Part shown: in pieces, positions 23,756 to 33,172 of the stretch
How the letters are laid out: every line of letters starts with the position of its first letter
How positions within the stretch are numbered: position 1 is the first letter of the stretch
Assembly: GCA_036497945.1 (NCBI GenBank)
Contig: DASXIN010000141.1
Span: forward strand, 1-64,000
Origin: RYN-230 sp036497945
GTDB lineage: Bacteria > Actinomycetota > Actinomycetes > Streptosporangiales > Streptosporangiaceae
Length of the DNA stretch: 64,000 nt
Reading direction: 5' to 3'
Translations under genes and position numbers: made by a program
The notes under the pieces: generated by a model
Database searches by the model: none
What the model was told of the DNA's origin: nothing
The model's input: the letters and a program-made list of their open reading frames with translations, nothing else

Positions 23756-26700
23756 GCCCTCCTCTCGCCGTGGCCGCGCCCGAACCGCAGGTACAGCGAC
23801 GGCAGCACGAACAGGTTGAGCAACGTGGAGGTGACCAGCCCGCCGACGACCACCACGGCCAGCGGATGCTCGATCTCGTGCCCCGGCCGGTCACCGAGGA
23901 CGACCAGCGGCACCAGGGCGAGGCCGGTGGCCAGCGTGGTCATCAGGATCGGCGAGAGGCGCTCGCGGGCACCGCGGAGCACGAGCGCGGGGCCGAACTC
24001 CATCCCCTCGTCGTCTTCCAGATGCTGCCAGTGGTTGATCAGCAGGATGCCGTTGCGGGCGGCGATGCCGAACACCGTGAAGAAGCCGACCAGCGCGCCG
24101 AGCGAGATGATCCCGCCACCCAACCAGGCGGCCAGCACGCCGCCGACCAGCGCCATCGGCAGGGTCAGGAAGGTGAGCACAGCCAGCCGCCAGCGGCGGA
24201 ACGACGCTTGCAGCAGGAGCAGAATCAGCACTCCGGCGATGATCGACGATTCCAGCAGCCGGCTCTGCGCCGCCTGCCGTTCCCGGTACTCGCCCAGCAG
24301 CTCGACGTGGTATCCGCGGTCCAGGTGCACCGCGGCCAGCTTGGCGTTGATGTCATGGACCACCGACCCGAGATCACGCCCGGCCACGCCCGCGCCCACG
24401 TCCAGATAGCGCGAGTCGCCCTGGCGTTCGATCGAGTTCGGGTTCGGCTGCAGCAGGACGCTGGCGACCGTGCCGAGCCGGATCGTCCCGCCGGACGGTG
24501 TGTCGATCGGCAGGTTCGCGATGTCGGTGAAGCTGTGCCGGACCGACTCCGGGCTCCACACGACGGTGTCATAGGCCCGGCCGGCCCGGAAGATGTCCCC
24601 GACTTCCTCGCCCGCCACCAGGGTGGCCGCATCCCGGCGGACGTCGCCTGGCTTCAGGCCGTACCGCTCCGCCGCGGCCAGCTTCACCTTCACGTTGACC
24701 TGCGGGATATCGCTGGAGATGTCGCGGTGCGCATCCAGCACACCCGGGACCGATTTCACCAGCGCGAGGATCTGGTCCGATTTGGCTCGCAGGGTGGGCA
24801 GATCCTCACCGTAGGTGCGCACGATGATGGGTTCCTTGCCGCCGGTGAGCACTTCGGAGATGCGTTCGTCAAGATAGGTCTGCACCTCACGGAAGAGGCC
24901 GGGGTAACCATTGGTGACAGAGTGAATCCGGTCGAGCGTGGCCGTATAGTCGGCGCCTGGCGACAAACTGACCCAGATCTCCCCCAGGTTGACCCCGGCC
25001 ACCTCCTCGCCGAGCAGGGCCTGGCCGATGTGCGCGCCCGCGCTCCGCACTCCCGGGATGGCCAGCAGTTCATGGCTGATCCTGGTCGTGGAGCGTTCCA
25101 TCTCGACGGCCGAAGTTCCCGGCGGGGACACCCAGTGGATCAGGAAGTCGCGTTCCTTGAAGGCGGGGAACAGCTCCTGGCCGAGATGCGGGTACACGGC
25201 GACGCCGGCGATGGTCACCAGGGCGAACGTCAGGTACGCGGCCACCGGCCGGACGATGATGCGGCGCAGGCCGGCCGTGTAGACCCTGCGCAGCCAGCCC
25301 ACCACCGGGGAGCTGCGCCGCTCGATCGGCGCCCCGCGCAGCAGCAGCAGCGCCAGCGCCGGGGTCACGGTGAGCGCCACCACCATCGAGGCGACGATGG
25401 CCAGCGTGTAGGACAGCGTCAGCGGCCGGAAGAACGCCCCGGTCAGCCCGGTCAGCAGGAAGACCGGGATCGACGCGGCCACGATGATCAGCGTGGCGTA
25501 GACGATCGGGCTGCGTACCTCCAGGCACGCGCGCAGGATCACGGTGGCGGTGCTCTGGCCGCCGCCACTGAGCCGTTCCTCACGCAGCCGCCGGGTGATG
25601 TTCTCCACGTCGATGATCGCGTCGTCGACGACCGCCCCGAGCGCGATGACCAGCCCAGCCAGGGTCATCGTGTTGATGGTGGCGCCCCGCCAGTAGAGCA
25701 CGAGCAACGTGGCTATCAGCGACAGCGGGATCGTCAGCAGGCTGATCAGCGCCACCCGCCACTCGAACAGGAACAGCGCGAGGATGACCACGACCAGGAT
25801 GAAGCCGAGCACGAGTGCCTGGGTCAGGTTGGCGATGGCCAGCTTGACGAAGTCCGCCTGCTGGAACACCTTGGTGTCGAACCTGATCCCGGGCAGGCCC
25901 GGCTGCAGGTCCCGCAGCGCCTGTTCCACCCCGGCCGTCATCTGCAGGCTGTTGGCCCAGGGCAGTTTCTCGACCACCAGCAGCAGCCCGGGCTGGCCGT
26001 CGACGACCGCGTCGCCGATGAGCGGCGGGTACCGCTGCGCGACCGTGGCGACGTCCCCCAGGCGCACTTCCTTCCCGGCCTTCCTGGTGACCGGCACCTG
26101 GGCCAGGTCCGCGGGCGTCACCACGGGCAGCACGTTGCGCACGCCGATCCGCTGGTTCGGGGTGTCGATGGTGCCACCGGTGCCGATCACTGCCCCGGTG
26201 GAGAACCGGAGCAGCCCGGAATCCACCGCGTCGGACGTGGTCTGCATCACCTGGTTCAGCGACACGCCCCGGGCCTGCATCTTCGCCGGCACCGCCTGTA
26301 CCGCCATCAGGTGCAGCCGCTCGTTCCAGATGGCCACGTTGGCGACGCCGGGTACCCGGAGCAGCCGGGCGCGGATGGTCCAGTAGGCCGTCATCGACAT
26401 GTCGATGAGCGACCGGCTGGCCGAGGTCATGCCGATCTGCATGGCGCGCCCGGTCGCCGATACCGGAGCCAGCATGACCGGCGGCGCGGCCCACGTCGGC
26501 AGGCTGGGGCTCACCGTGGCCATCCGTTCCTGCACCAGCTGGCGGGCCCGGAGCAGATCTGTCCCCGGCTTGAACAGCAGCTCGATCGACGACAGCTGCG
26601 GCACCGACTTGGACCGCATGTCATCCAGGCCCTGGATGCCGTTCAGCGAGGCCTCCAGCGGCACGGTGACCAGTTGTTCGACATCCGAGGTGGACAGCCC

Positions 26701-26886
26701 GACGCAGGCGGTCTGGATGACCACCCGCGGCGGGGCGAATTCCGGGAACACATCGACGTGCATCCGCGGCAGCAGCGTGATGCCGAGCAGCAGCATGGCC
26801 ACGGCCGCCGCCACGACCAGGTGCCGGAATCTCAGGCTGGCGCTGATGATTCCGCGCATCAGGGTGCGCTGCCCGGCCCGGTTCAT
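23752..26886 (-). CDS. RND permease, CusA/CzcA-like (pump 1)
   Basis: A 1,044-residue efflux permease of the heavy-metal RND branch. Opening helix 'RHLVVAAAVAMLLLGITLLP', the porter-domain start 'VDVFPEFAPPRVVIQT', and in transmembrane helix 4 the proton-relay cluster 'GAVVDDAIIDVENI' (D421, D422, D426, E428). The second half repeats the layout (LVGFFTVFGIAARNGILLINHW), giving about 12 helices and two large extracytoplasmic loops. Met residues that could bind Cu/Ag are not obvious, so the substrate is open. Its stop overlaps the lipoprotein start and its start overlaps the adaptor-like gene stop. RND pumps of this type normally need an outer-membrane channel, which is absent here. Confidence 0.9.
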   Translation of the reverse strand: MNRAGQRTLMRGIISASLRFRHLVVAAAVAMLLLGITLLPRMHVDVFPEFAPPRVVIQTACVGLSTSDVEQLVTVPLEASLNGIQGLDDMRSKSVPQLSSIELLFKPGTDLLRARQLVQERMATVSPSLPTWAAPPVMLAPVSATGRAMQIGMTSASRSLIDMSMTAYWTIRARLLRVPGVANVAIWNERLHLMAVQAVPAKMQARGVSLNQVMQTTSDAVDSGLLRFSTGAVIGTGGTIDTPNQRIGVRNVLPVVTPADLAQVPVTRKAGKEVRLGDVATVAQRYPPLIGDAVVDGQPGLLLVVEKLPWANSLQMTAGVEQALRDLQPGLPGIRFDTKVFQQADFVKLAIANLTQALVLGFILVVVILALFLFEWRVALISLLTIPLSLIATLLVLYWRGATINTMTLAGLVIALGAVVDDAIIDVENITRRLREERLSGGGQSTATVILRACLEVRSPIVYATLIIVAASIPVFLLTGLTGAFFRPLTLSYTLAIVASMVVALTVTPALALLLLRGAPIERRSSPVVGWLRRVYTAGLRRIIVRPVAAYLTFALVTIAGVAVYPHLGQELFPAFKERDFLIHWVSPPGTSAVEMERSTTRISHELLAIPGVRSAGAHIGQALLGEEVAGVNLGEIWVSLSPGADYTATLDRIHSVTNGYPGLFREVQTYLDERISEVLTGGKEPIIVRTYGEDLPTLRAKSDQILALVKSVPGVLDAHRDISSDIPQVNVKVKLAAAERYGLKPGDVRRDAATLVAGEEVGDIFRAGRAYDTVVWSPESVRHSFTDIANLPIDTPSGGTIRLGTVASVLLQPNPNSIERQGDSRYLDVGAGVAGRDLGSVVHDINAKLAAVHLDRGYHVELLGEYRERQAAQSRLLESSIIAGVLILLLLQASFRRWRLAVLTFLTLPMALVGGVLAAWLGGGIISLGALVGFFTVFGIAARNGILLINHWQHLEDDEGMEFGPALVLRGARERLSPILMTTLATGLALVPLVVLGDRPGHEIEHPLAVVVVGGLVTSTLLNLFVLPSLYLRFGRGHGERRA

Positions 26887-27359
26887 TCCTCACCGCTGAT
26901 GTCATATTCGGCGCCGAGCAGCTCCGGTGCGCCGACCGTCACCACCCGAGCGCCGACGTGCGGCCCGGTGCTGAGCATGGCGCTGCGACCCTCGATCGCC
27001 GCGACCGTGATCCGGTCGCGGACGAAGGTCCGTCCCGATGTGTTCACATACGTCCAGGTCGACCCGTCGGTGTCATAGACGACCGCCGAGTACGGGACCA
27101 CCGTGCCCGCGCTGGCGCGGCCAGCGAGCACGCCAGCGTGACCGGGCCGGGCACCGCCGGCTGGGCGGACCGGCTGGGTCTGGATGCCGAGCCGGTGCAC
27201 AGCCGTCGCGGACAGCTGAACCTGCTGCACCCGGGATCCGGCGACTGGCTTGAGGGTGGCCGGGGCTGGGTCGGCCGTGCCGCTCGCGCCGCCGCAACCA
27301 GCCAGGATGAGAGCGACGGCGGCCGCGAGACCCAGCGTCACCGGTTTGGTCGCTGACAT
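26883..27359 (-). CDS. Miniature adaptor-like lipoprotein between the two RND pumps
   Basis: A 158-residue lipoprotein: signal peptide with lipobox 'LILAGCGG' (Cys about residue 22). The mature part starts with 'QVQLSATAVHRLGIQTQPV' and continues 'VVPYSAVVYDTDGSTWTYVN...RTFVRDRITVAAIEG' and 'GARVVTVGAPELLGAEYDI'. These segments match the beta-barrel and membrane-proximal ends of periplasmic adaptors (CusB/MFP type). The whole hairpin and lipoyl part of a normal 350-400-residue adaptor is missing. Start ATG 27359 has a GGGAGAG site. It overlaps pump 1 by 4 bp. Inference: it seals or couples the pumps at the membrane surface. Confidence 0.8.
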   Translation of the reverse strand: MSATKPVTLGLAAAVALILAGCGGASGTADPAPATLKPVAGSRVQQVQLSATAVHRLGIQTQPVRPAGGARPGHAGVLAGRASAGTVVPYSAVVYDTDGSTWTYVNTSGRTFVRDRITVAAIEGRSAMLSTGPHVGARVVTVGAPELLGAEYDISGEE

Positions 27360-27391
27360 TGATCTCTCCCTCCGGATCGCGGACGTTGGGG

Positions 27392-30300
27392 TCAGCCGGC
27401 CGCGGACCCGGCCACCGGCCTGCTGGGCGGGGCAGGCTGGCCCGGCGGTCGCGGGCGCGCTGGCCGGCCGGCGGTGGCCGCCAGCAGCGCCGGCAGCACA
27501 TAGCCCTGCACGGCAAGCAAGCTGACCAGCCCACCGAGCATGGTGACGGCCAGCGGGTGCAGGAACTCCAGGCCCGCCCGGCTGCCCGCGAACGCGGGGG
27601 GCAGCAGTACGGCCGCGGTGACCAGCACCGTCTGGAGCAGCGGCACGGCGCGCTCGCGGGCCGCGGCCAGCACGGCCAGGCCTGCCGCGGCACGGCCTGC
27701 CCGTTCCTCGTCGACGGTGAGCCGCCCGAGCAGGACCGCGCTCCGCACCGCCAGCGCGAACACCGCGAACAGCCCGGCCAGCGAGCCGACGCTCCACAGC
27801 CCGCCCGCCAGCGGCGCGGCCAGCACCCCGCCAACCAGCGACAGCGGCAGCGACACCAGCAGCAGGACCGCCCGCCGCCAGCTGGCCACGGCCGCCTGGA
27901 GCAGCAGGAAGACGCCGATGAGCGCCACGCCCCCGTAGGCCAGCCCGCGGATCAGGTCGGCCCGCATGACGGTCGCGTTCCCGGACACCTCCGCGTGATA
28001 TTCGTAGGGCATCGGCAGCGCGGCAATCCGCGACCGCACAGTGGCCAGCACCGACGCGGGATCACCGGTGACCCTGGCGGCCACCGCGACGTCCCGCTGG
28101 ACGTCGTCGTGGGTGATCGCGGCCGGCTCGGCCCGGACCCCGACCTGGGCAACGTCCTTGAGCGGCACCTGACGGCCGGACGGGGTATCGATCAGGAGAT
28201 TCCCGAGCCCGGTCAGGTCACCGCGGGTGTCCGGCGCGCCCCACACCACCACGTCGAAGATCTTCGACCCCTCATAGAGATTGCCGACGATCAGGCCGGA
28301 GGTCAGCGTGGTCGCGGCGCGGCGGACGTCGCCGGGCCGAAGCCCGTACCGCTGGGCGGCCGCGAGGTTGACCCTGATGTCCGCGGTGGGCTGCACCGGA
28401 ACGGGCTTGACCACCGGATGCGCCACCCCGGCCACCCCGGTCAGCATGGCCCGGACCTGCTCGGCCTTGCGCTGGATCGTGCCCAGGTCGGCACCGTAGA
28501 CGCGGACGACCAGATCGTCCTGCTGCCCGGCGGACACCTCGGCGACGCGGTCCGTGGGATAACTGCCCAGGCTGGACGTGACGCCCGGGTAGCCGCGCAG
28601 CACCGCCCGGATCGCCGTCGTGGTGCGGCCATAGTCGGCCGCCGGATCCAGGGTGACCCACACCTCGGCGGAGTTGACGTTGACCAGCTGGTCGGAACTG
28701 ACCGCCCGCCCGACGTGCGCGCCGACGCCAGCCACGCCGGGCAGCGCCCGGACCTCGGCACTGGCGGCGGCGACGATCCGGCTCATTTCCGGCAGCGATG
28801 TGCCGGGAATCGTGTGTACCTGGAGCAGCAGGCTGCGGTCCTGCAAGGTGGGCAGCAGCGAGCGGCCGCCGAGCTGCGGGAGCACGGCCAGCGCGGCTAC
28901 CGCGAGTACGGCCGCCGCTGCCCAGGCCGCCCGCGGCCGGATCAGCAGCGGTGCCAGCCGGTGATCGAACAGCCGCTTCACCTGCCGGGCGAACGACCCG
29001 TCCCGGGTCGCCGCCGGACCGCGCAGCAGCATGGCCGCGAGCGCGGGCGTCAGCGTGAAGGCCACCAGCATCGACGCCAGCACGGCCAGGGCGTAGGTCT
29101 CCGCCAGTGGCCGGCTGAACGCGCTGGCCAGCGTGCCCAGGAACAGGAACGGGAGCAGCGCCAGCAGGATGGCCAGGGTGGCGAAGATCAGCGGCCCGCG
29201 TGATGCGGAGAACGCGGCCAGCACGGTGGCCTGCACCGGTTCCGGCTCGCTCGCCGGACCGGCCCGCCGACGGCGGACCGCGTCGAGGTCAGCGACCACA
29301 TCGTCCACCAGCAGGCCCACGGCGGCGGCCAGCCCGAGCAGGGTGATCGTGCTGAACGTGGTGCCCAGCAGGTGCAGGACGAGGGCGGCCACCGTCAGCG
29401 ACACGGGGACCACCACCGCGGCGATGACCGCCGCCCGCCACGAAGCCTGCACCAGCAGCAGCGCCGCCACCAGCAGCACGAAGCAGATGAGCCCGATCAC
29501 CGCGGCATTGCCCAGCGCGGAGTCGAGGTAGCTGACCGGCCGGTACAGGTCCCGGTGGATGGTGATTCCCTTCAGCCCGGGGGCCATGTCGGCCAGCGCC
29601 GCGTCGATGCCCTGGGTGACCTCGCGGGTGTTGGCGCCCGGGAACTTCTCGATCACCAGCAGCAGGCTCGGCGTCCGGGACACCGCATCCCCGATGAGGG
29701 GCTGATGGTCCTGCACCACGGTGGAGACGTCGCCGAGCCGCATGCCGTGCGGGCCACTGCCCTCGATGGGCACCTCGGACAGCTGCCGCGGCGTCGAGAT
29801 CGGCGAAATGTGCTGCACCTGGAGCCGCTGGTTCGGCGAGTCAACGAACCCACCGGTGCCCGGAGTGGATGCCTCAACGAACGTCAGCGGGGACACCCAC
29901 AGGGCGTTGCCGGTGGTCTCGATCACCTTGGTGAGGGACACGCCGTGGGCATGCAGCCGCCGGGGATCGACCAGGACCTGCAACTGCCGGTCACGCTGGC
30001 CGTAGATGGAGACGTTCGCGACCCCGGGCACGCCCATCAGCCGGGGCCGGATCTTCCAGCGGGCCAGCACCGACATATCGACCGCGGGGACGGTGCGCGA
30101 GGACAGCCCGATCATGGCGACCCGGCTGGCCGAGGCCAGCGGCTGGATCATGATCGGGGGGCTGCCCACGTTGGGCAGCGCGTGCGCCTGGGTCATCCGC
30201 TCCTGGACCATCTGCCGGGCGGCGTACAGGTTCGTCCCGGGCTGGAACGTGAGGTCGATGGCTGAGAGGCCCGGCATCGACGAGGAGTGAATGTGATCCA

Positions 30301-30535
30301 GCCATGGCACGCCGTTGAGCAGGTCCTGCTCCAGCGGCACGGTGATCAGCTGCTCGACCTCGGCCGCGGACAGCCCGAGGGCCTCCGTCTGGATCTGCAC
30401 CGCGGGCGGCGTGAAGTCGGGATAGACGTCCACCGGCGCGGACCTGAGCTGGCTGAAGCCGAACACCATCAGCCCGATAGCCAGCGCCACGACCAGCCGC
30501 GAGAACCGCAGACTCGAACCAAGAGCCCAGCGCAT
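27392..30535 (-). CDS. RND permease, CusA/CzcA-like (pump 2)
   Basis: A 1,047-residue RND permease, first gene of the efflux operon. It shares the layout of pump 1 ('VDVYPDFTPPAVQIQTEALGL', 'ATGNALWVSP'-type porter loops) but is clearly divergent. In helix 4 the cluster is 'GLLVDDVVADLDAV' (D411, D412, D416, D418): the Glu seen in pump 1 is replaced by Asp. The second-half counterpart of helix 10 (LAGLFAVFALAVRSAVLLGRL) lacks the Asn found in pump 1. Start ATG 30535 gives the family N-terminus. Two different RND subunits in one operon suggest a heteromeric trimer like MdtBC; that is inference. Confidence 0.9.
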   Translation of the reverse strand: MRWALGSSLRFSRLVVALAIGLMVFGFSQLRSAPVDVYPDFTPPAVQIQTEALGLSAAEVEQLITVPLEQDLLNGVPWLDHIHSSSMPGLSAIDLTFQPGTNLYAARQMVQERMTQAHALPNVGSPPIMIQPLASASRVAMIGLSSRTVPAVDMSVLARWKIRPRLMGVPGVANVSIYGQRDRQLQVLVDPRRLHAHGVSLTKVIETTGNALWVSPLTFVEASTPGTGGFVDSPNQRLQVQHISPISTPRQLSEVPIEGSGPHGMRLGDVSTVVQDHQPLIGDAVSRTPSLLLVIEKFPGANTREVTQGIDAALADMAPGLKGITIHRDLYRPVSYLDSALGNAAVIGLICFVLLVAALLLVQASWRAAVIAAVVVPVSLTVAALVLHLLGTTFSTITLLGLAAAVGLLVDDVVADLDAVRRRRAGPASEPEPVQATVLAAFSASRGPLIFATLAILLALLPFLFLGTLASAFSRPLAETYALAVLASMLVAFTLTPALAAMLLRGPAATRDGSFARQVKRLFDHRLAPLLIRPRAAWAAAAVLAVAALAVLPQLGGRSLLPTLQDRSLLLQVHTIPGTSLPEMSRIVAAASAEVRALPGVAGVGAHVGRAVSSDQLVNVNSAEVWVTLDPAADYGRTTTAIRAVLRGYPGVTSSLGSYPTDRVAEVSAGQQDDLVVRVYGADLGTIQRKAEQVRAMLTGVAGVAHPVVKPVPVQPTADIRVNLAAAQRYGLRPGDVRRAATTLTSGLIVGNLYEGSKIFDVVVWGAPDTRGDLTGLGNLLIDTPSGRQVPLKDVAQVGVRAEPAAITHDDVQRDVAVAARVTGDPASVLATVRSRIAALPMPYEYHAEVSGNATVMRADLIRGLAYGGVALIGVFLLLQAAVASWRRAVLLLVSLPLSLVGGVLAAPLAGGLWSVGSLAGLFAVFALAVRSAVLLGRLTVDEERAGRAAAGLAVLAAARERAVPLLQTVLVTAAVLLPPAFAGSRAGLEFLHPLAVTMLGGLVSLLAVQGYVLPALLAATAGRPARPRPPGQPAPPSRPVAGSAAG

Positions 30536-30674
30536 GGCCGCCACCTTCCCCCGGAGGTTACGCCGAGTTCTTCGAAGGTAAGCGCCCGCTAACGCGCGGT
30601 CATCGGCGCAGGGGTGGAACGTGGCCGCCGCCACGTCGTACCGCAGGTGGGCACCAGCCCGGCGGCGCGGGCAT

Positions 30675-30692
30675 CTCCACCCCAGGGTGGAG
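30675..30692 (-). terminator. Hairpin downstream of lepA
   Basis: Perfect 7-8-bp palindrome CTCCACCC-CA-GGGTGGAG, 12 nt after the lepA stop on the minus strand, with no T-run. It probably ends the lepA transcript before the RND operon promoter region (30536-30674), which otherwise holds no gene. Confidence 0.6.
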
Positions 30693-30703
30693 ACCCCGGC
30701 CGG

Positions 30704-32623
30704 TTAGCGCGCCCGGTCTGGCTGGGTGGACAGCGCGGCCACGAAGGCTTCCTGCGGCACCTCGACCCGGCCGATGGTCTTCATCCGCTTCTTGCCTTCC
30801 TTCTGCCGCTCCAGCAGCTTGCGCTTCCGGGTGATGTCGCCGCCGTAGCACTTGGCCAGCACGTCCTTGCGCAGCGCGCGGATGTTCTCCCGCGCGATGA
30901 TCTTGGAGCCGATGGCCGCCTGGATCGGCACCTCGAACTGCTGCCGCGGGATCAGCTCGCGCAGCCGCGACGTCATGGCCAGGCCGTACTCCCGCGCCTT
31001 GTCCTCGTGCACGATCTGGCTGAACGCGTCCACCGGCTGCCCCTGCAGCAGGATGTCCACCTTGACCAGGTCGGCTTCCTGCTCGCCGTCCGGCTCGTAG
31101 TCCAGCGACGCGTAGCCGCGGGTCCGCGACTTGAGCTGGTCGAAGAAGTCGAAGATGATCTCGGCGAGCGGCATCGTGTAGCGGATCTCGACCCGGTCCG
31201 CGGACAGGTACTCCATGCCCAGCAGCGCGCCCCGGCGGCCCTGGCACAGCTCCATGATGGTGCCGATGTACTCGGCCGGGGCCAGGATGGTGGCCCGGAC
31301 CACCGGCTCGAACACCTTCGCCACCTTGGCCACCTTGCCGGCCGGGCCCGGCCCGGCGGCGGACGCGCCGGCGCTCGCGGCGGGGAAGTCGCTCGGGTTG
31401 GTGACCCGCAGCTCGGCACCGGACTCCAGGACCACCCGGTAAACCACGTTGGGCGCGGTGGAGATCAGCGACAGGCCGAACTCGCGCTCCAGCCGCTCCC
31501 GGACGATCTCCATGTGCAGCAGGCCGAGGAACCCGCAGCGGAACCCGAAGCCCAGCGCGGTGGACGTCTCGGGCTCGTAGACCAGGGCGGCGTCGTTCAG
31601 CCGGAGCTTGTCCAGCGCGTCGCGCAGCTCCGGGTAGTCGTCGCCGTCCACCGGGTACAGCCCGGAGAACACCATCGGCCGCGGGTGGTCGTAGCCGGGC
31701 AGCGGCTCGGCCGCGGGCCGCGCGGCACTGGTCACCGTGTCGCCGACCCGGGCCTGCCGGACGTCCTTGACCCCGGTGATCAGGTAGCCCACCTCGCCCG
31801 CGCCGAGGTTCTCCGACGGCACCGGTTCCGGCGAGATCACCCCGACCTCGAGCGTGTCGTGCGCCGTCCTGGTGGACATCATCAGGCTCTTCTCCCGCCG
31901 GGTCAGGCGGCCGTCCATGACGCGCACGTAGGTGACCACGCCCCGGTAGGTGTCATACACCGAGTCGAAGATCAGCGCCCGGGCCGGTGCGTCCGGGTCG
32001 CCACCCGGCGGCGGGACCTGCTGCACCACGGCGTTGAGCAGGTCAGGCACCCCCTCGCCGGTCTTGGCCGAGACCCGGAGCACGTCCGACGGCGCGCAGC
32101 CGATGATGCCGGCCAGTTCCTCGGCGTACAGATCCGGCTGGGCCGCGGGCAGGTCGATCTTGTTCAGCACCGGGATCAGGTGCAGGTCCGCCTCGAGCGC
32201 CAGGTACAGGTTGGCCAGCGTCTGCGCCTCGATGCCCTGGGCCGCGTCCACCAGCAGGATGGCGCCCTCACAGGCGGCCAGCGACCGGGACACCTCGTAG
32301 GCGAAGTCGACATGCCCCGGGGTGTCGATCAGGTTGAGCACGTACCGGCGGCCGTCCGGGCCGGTCCACGGCAGCCGGACCGCCTGGCTCTTGATGGTGA
32401 TGCCGCGCTCCCGCTCGATGTCCATCCGGTCCAGGTACTGCGCGCGCATCTGCCGGCCGGTCACCACGCCGGTGAGCTGCAGCATCCGGTCGGCCAGGGT
32501 GGACTTGCCGTGGTCGATGTGCGCGATTATGCAGAAGTTCCGGATCACGCTCAGGTCGGTATGACCGGGGCTGGTCGCGGGCTGCGCGCCATCCGGGAGG
32601 ACCTGCTCGGGCACTGCTGGCAC
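30704..32623 (-). CDS. lepA: Elongation factor 4 (LepA), back-translocating GTPase
   Basis: Ribosome-associated GTPase that remodels stalled or misassembled ribosomes. The 639-residue product has G1 'IAHIDHGKSTLADRMLQL', G2/G3 'DTPGHVDF', G4 'NKID', the EF-G-like domains III and V, and the LepA-specific C-terminal domain ending 'KKRMKTIGRVEVPQEAFVAAL'. An Ala/Gly/Pro-rich insertion (about residue 430) is unusual but short. The GTG at 32623 has AGGCGGA upstream and gives the usual short leader before 'IRNFCIIAHIDHGKST'. It is divergent from rpsT, as in Streptomyces. Confidence 0.96.
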   Translation of the reverse strand: MPAVPEQVLPDGAQPATSPGHTDLSVIRNFCIIAHIDHGKSTLADRMLQLTGVVTGRQMRAQYLDRMDIERERGITIKSQAVRLPWTGPDGRRYVLNLIDTPGHVDFAYEVSRSLAACEGAILLVDAAQGIEAQTLANLYLALEADLHLIPVLNKIDLPAAQPDLYAEELAGIIGCAPSDVLRVSAKTGEGVPDLLNAVVQQVPPPGGDPDAPARALIFDSVYDTYRGVVTYVRVMDGRLTRREKSLMMSTRTAHDTLEVGVISPEPVPSENLGAGEVGYLITGVKDVRQARVGDTVTSAARPAAEPLPGYDHPRPMVFSGLYPVDGDDYPELRDALDKLRLNDAALVYEPETSTALGFGFRCGFLGLLHMEIVRERLEREFGLSLISTAPNVVYRVVLESGAELRVTNPSDFPAASAGASAAGPGPAGKVAKVAKVFEPVVRATILAPAEYIGTIMELCQGRRGALLGMEYLSADRVEIRYTMPLAEIIFDFFDQLKSRTRGYASLDYEPDGEQEADLVKVDILLQGQPVDAFSQIVHEDKAREYGLAMTSRLRELIPRQQFEVPIQAAIGSKIIARENIRALRKDVLAKCYGGDITRKRKLLERQKEGKKRMKTIGRVEVPQEAFVAALSTQPDRAR

Positions 32624-32755
32624 AGAAATCCGCCTGGTTCGAATCGGGCTTGGTCCTCCATCGTCGCATGAGGCCGCCGATGCCCGGTCCCGTGCCACCT
32701 GACCCGGCCCGGTTTGGCCGCGCGGATTGGCCGCACCCGGTTTGGCCTCACCAGT

Positions 32756-32784
32756 TTGGGCCTTAAGCCTGGGTAGGCTATCCT
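32756..32784 (+). promoter_or_regulatory. Possible rpsT promoter
   Basis: TTGGGC, 17-nt spacer, TATCCT, placed about 105 nt before the rpsT start. Just upstream, GGTTTGGCC occurs twice with 28-bp spacing (about 32711 and 32739). The boxes fit a housekeeping sigma promoter only moderately, so this is a candidate. Confidence 0.4.
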
Positions 32785-32891
32785 GCTTGGTCGGAGCGTA
32801 CGCGCTGCCGCCGCCGTGCGGAGGCGCTGCCGGGGCGGATTCGCCGCACCGGCCCCCGGCACCCAGACAAGATCCTGAGCGAGGCTTCCGC

Positions 32892-33158
32892 GTGGCGAAC
32901 ATCAAGTCCCAGATCAAGCGCAACCGGCAGAACGAGAAGGCCCGGCTGCGCAACAAGGCCGTGAAGTCCGAGCTGAAGACCTCGGTGCGGAAGTTCCGCC
33001 AGGCGGCCGACTCGGGCGACGTCGAGGCGGCGACCACGGCGATGCGGGCGGCCTGCCGCAACCTGGACAAGGCGGCCAGCAAGGGCGTCATCCACAAGAA
33101 CCAGGCGGCCAACCGGAAGTCCGCCATCGCCCGGCGCGCAGCCGAGCTCGCTGCTTAA
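32892..33158 (+). CDS. rpsT: 30S ribosomal protein S20
   Basis: An 88-residue primary 16S rRNA-binding protein of the small subunit. The sequence 'ANIKSQIKRNRQNEKARLRNKAVKSELKT' (cited in part) and the basic helical C-terminus 'HKNQAANRKSAIARRAAELAA' are diagnostic. Start GTG at 32892, where processing of the initiator gives the mature Ala N-terminus. It is divergent from lepA and convergent with holA (14-bp gap), an arrangement shared with many actinobacteria. Confidence 0.97.
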   Translation: MANIKSQIKRNRQNEKARLRNKAVKSELKTSVRKFRQAADSGDVEAATTAMRAACRNLDKAASKGVIHKNQAANRKSAIARRAAELAA

Positions 33159-33172
33159 TAGCCCGCCTGGAA

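Noticed and set aside
23512..27078. 1,188-codon open frame on the plus strand opposite RND pump 1
   Set aside because: Composition is Arg/Gln/His/Asp-rich with no domain. It is the antisense shadow of a GC-rich gene, as are similar long frames opposite leuA, dnaJ, the CNNM gene, pump 2, glcE and lhr.
32599..32658. tRNA-like 3' end on the plus strand (GGTTCGAATC followed by TTGGTCCTCCA, with GGACC upstream)
   Set aside because: Only 60 nt long, the T-stem pairs poorly, no anticodon arm can be drawn, and it overlaps the lepA start. Probably chance.
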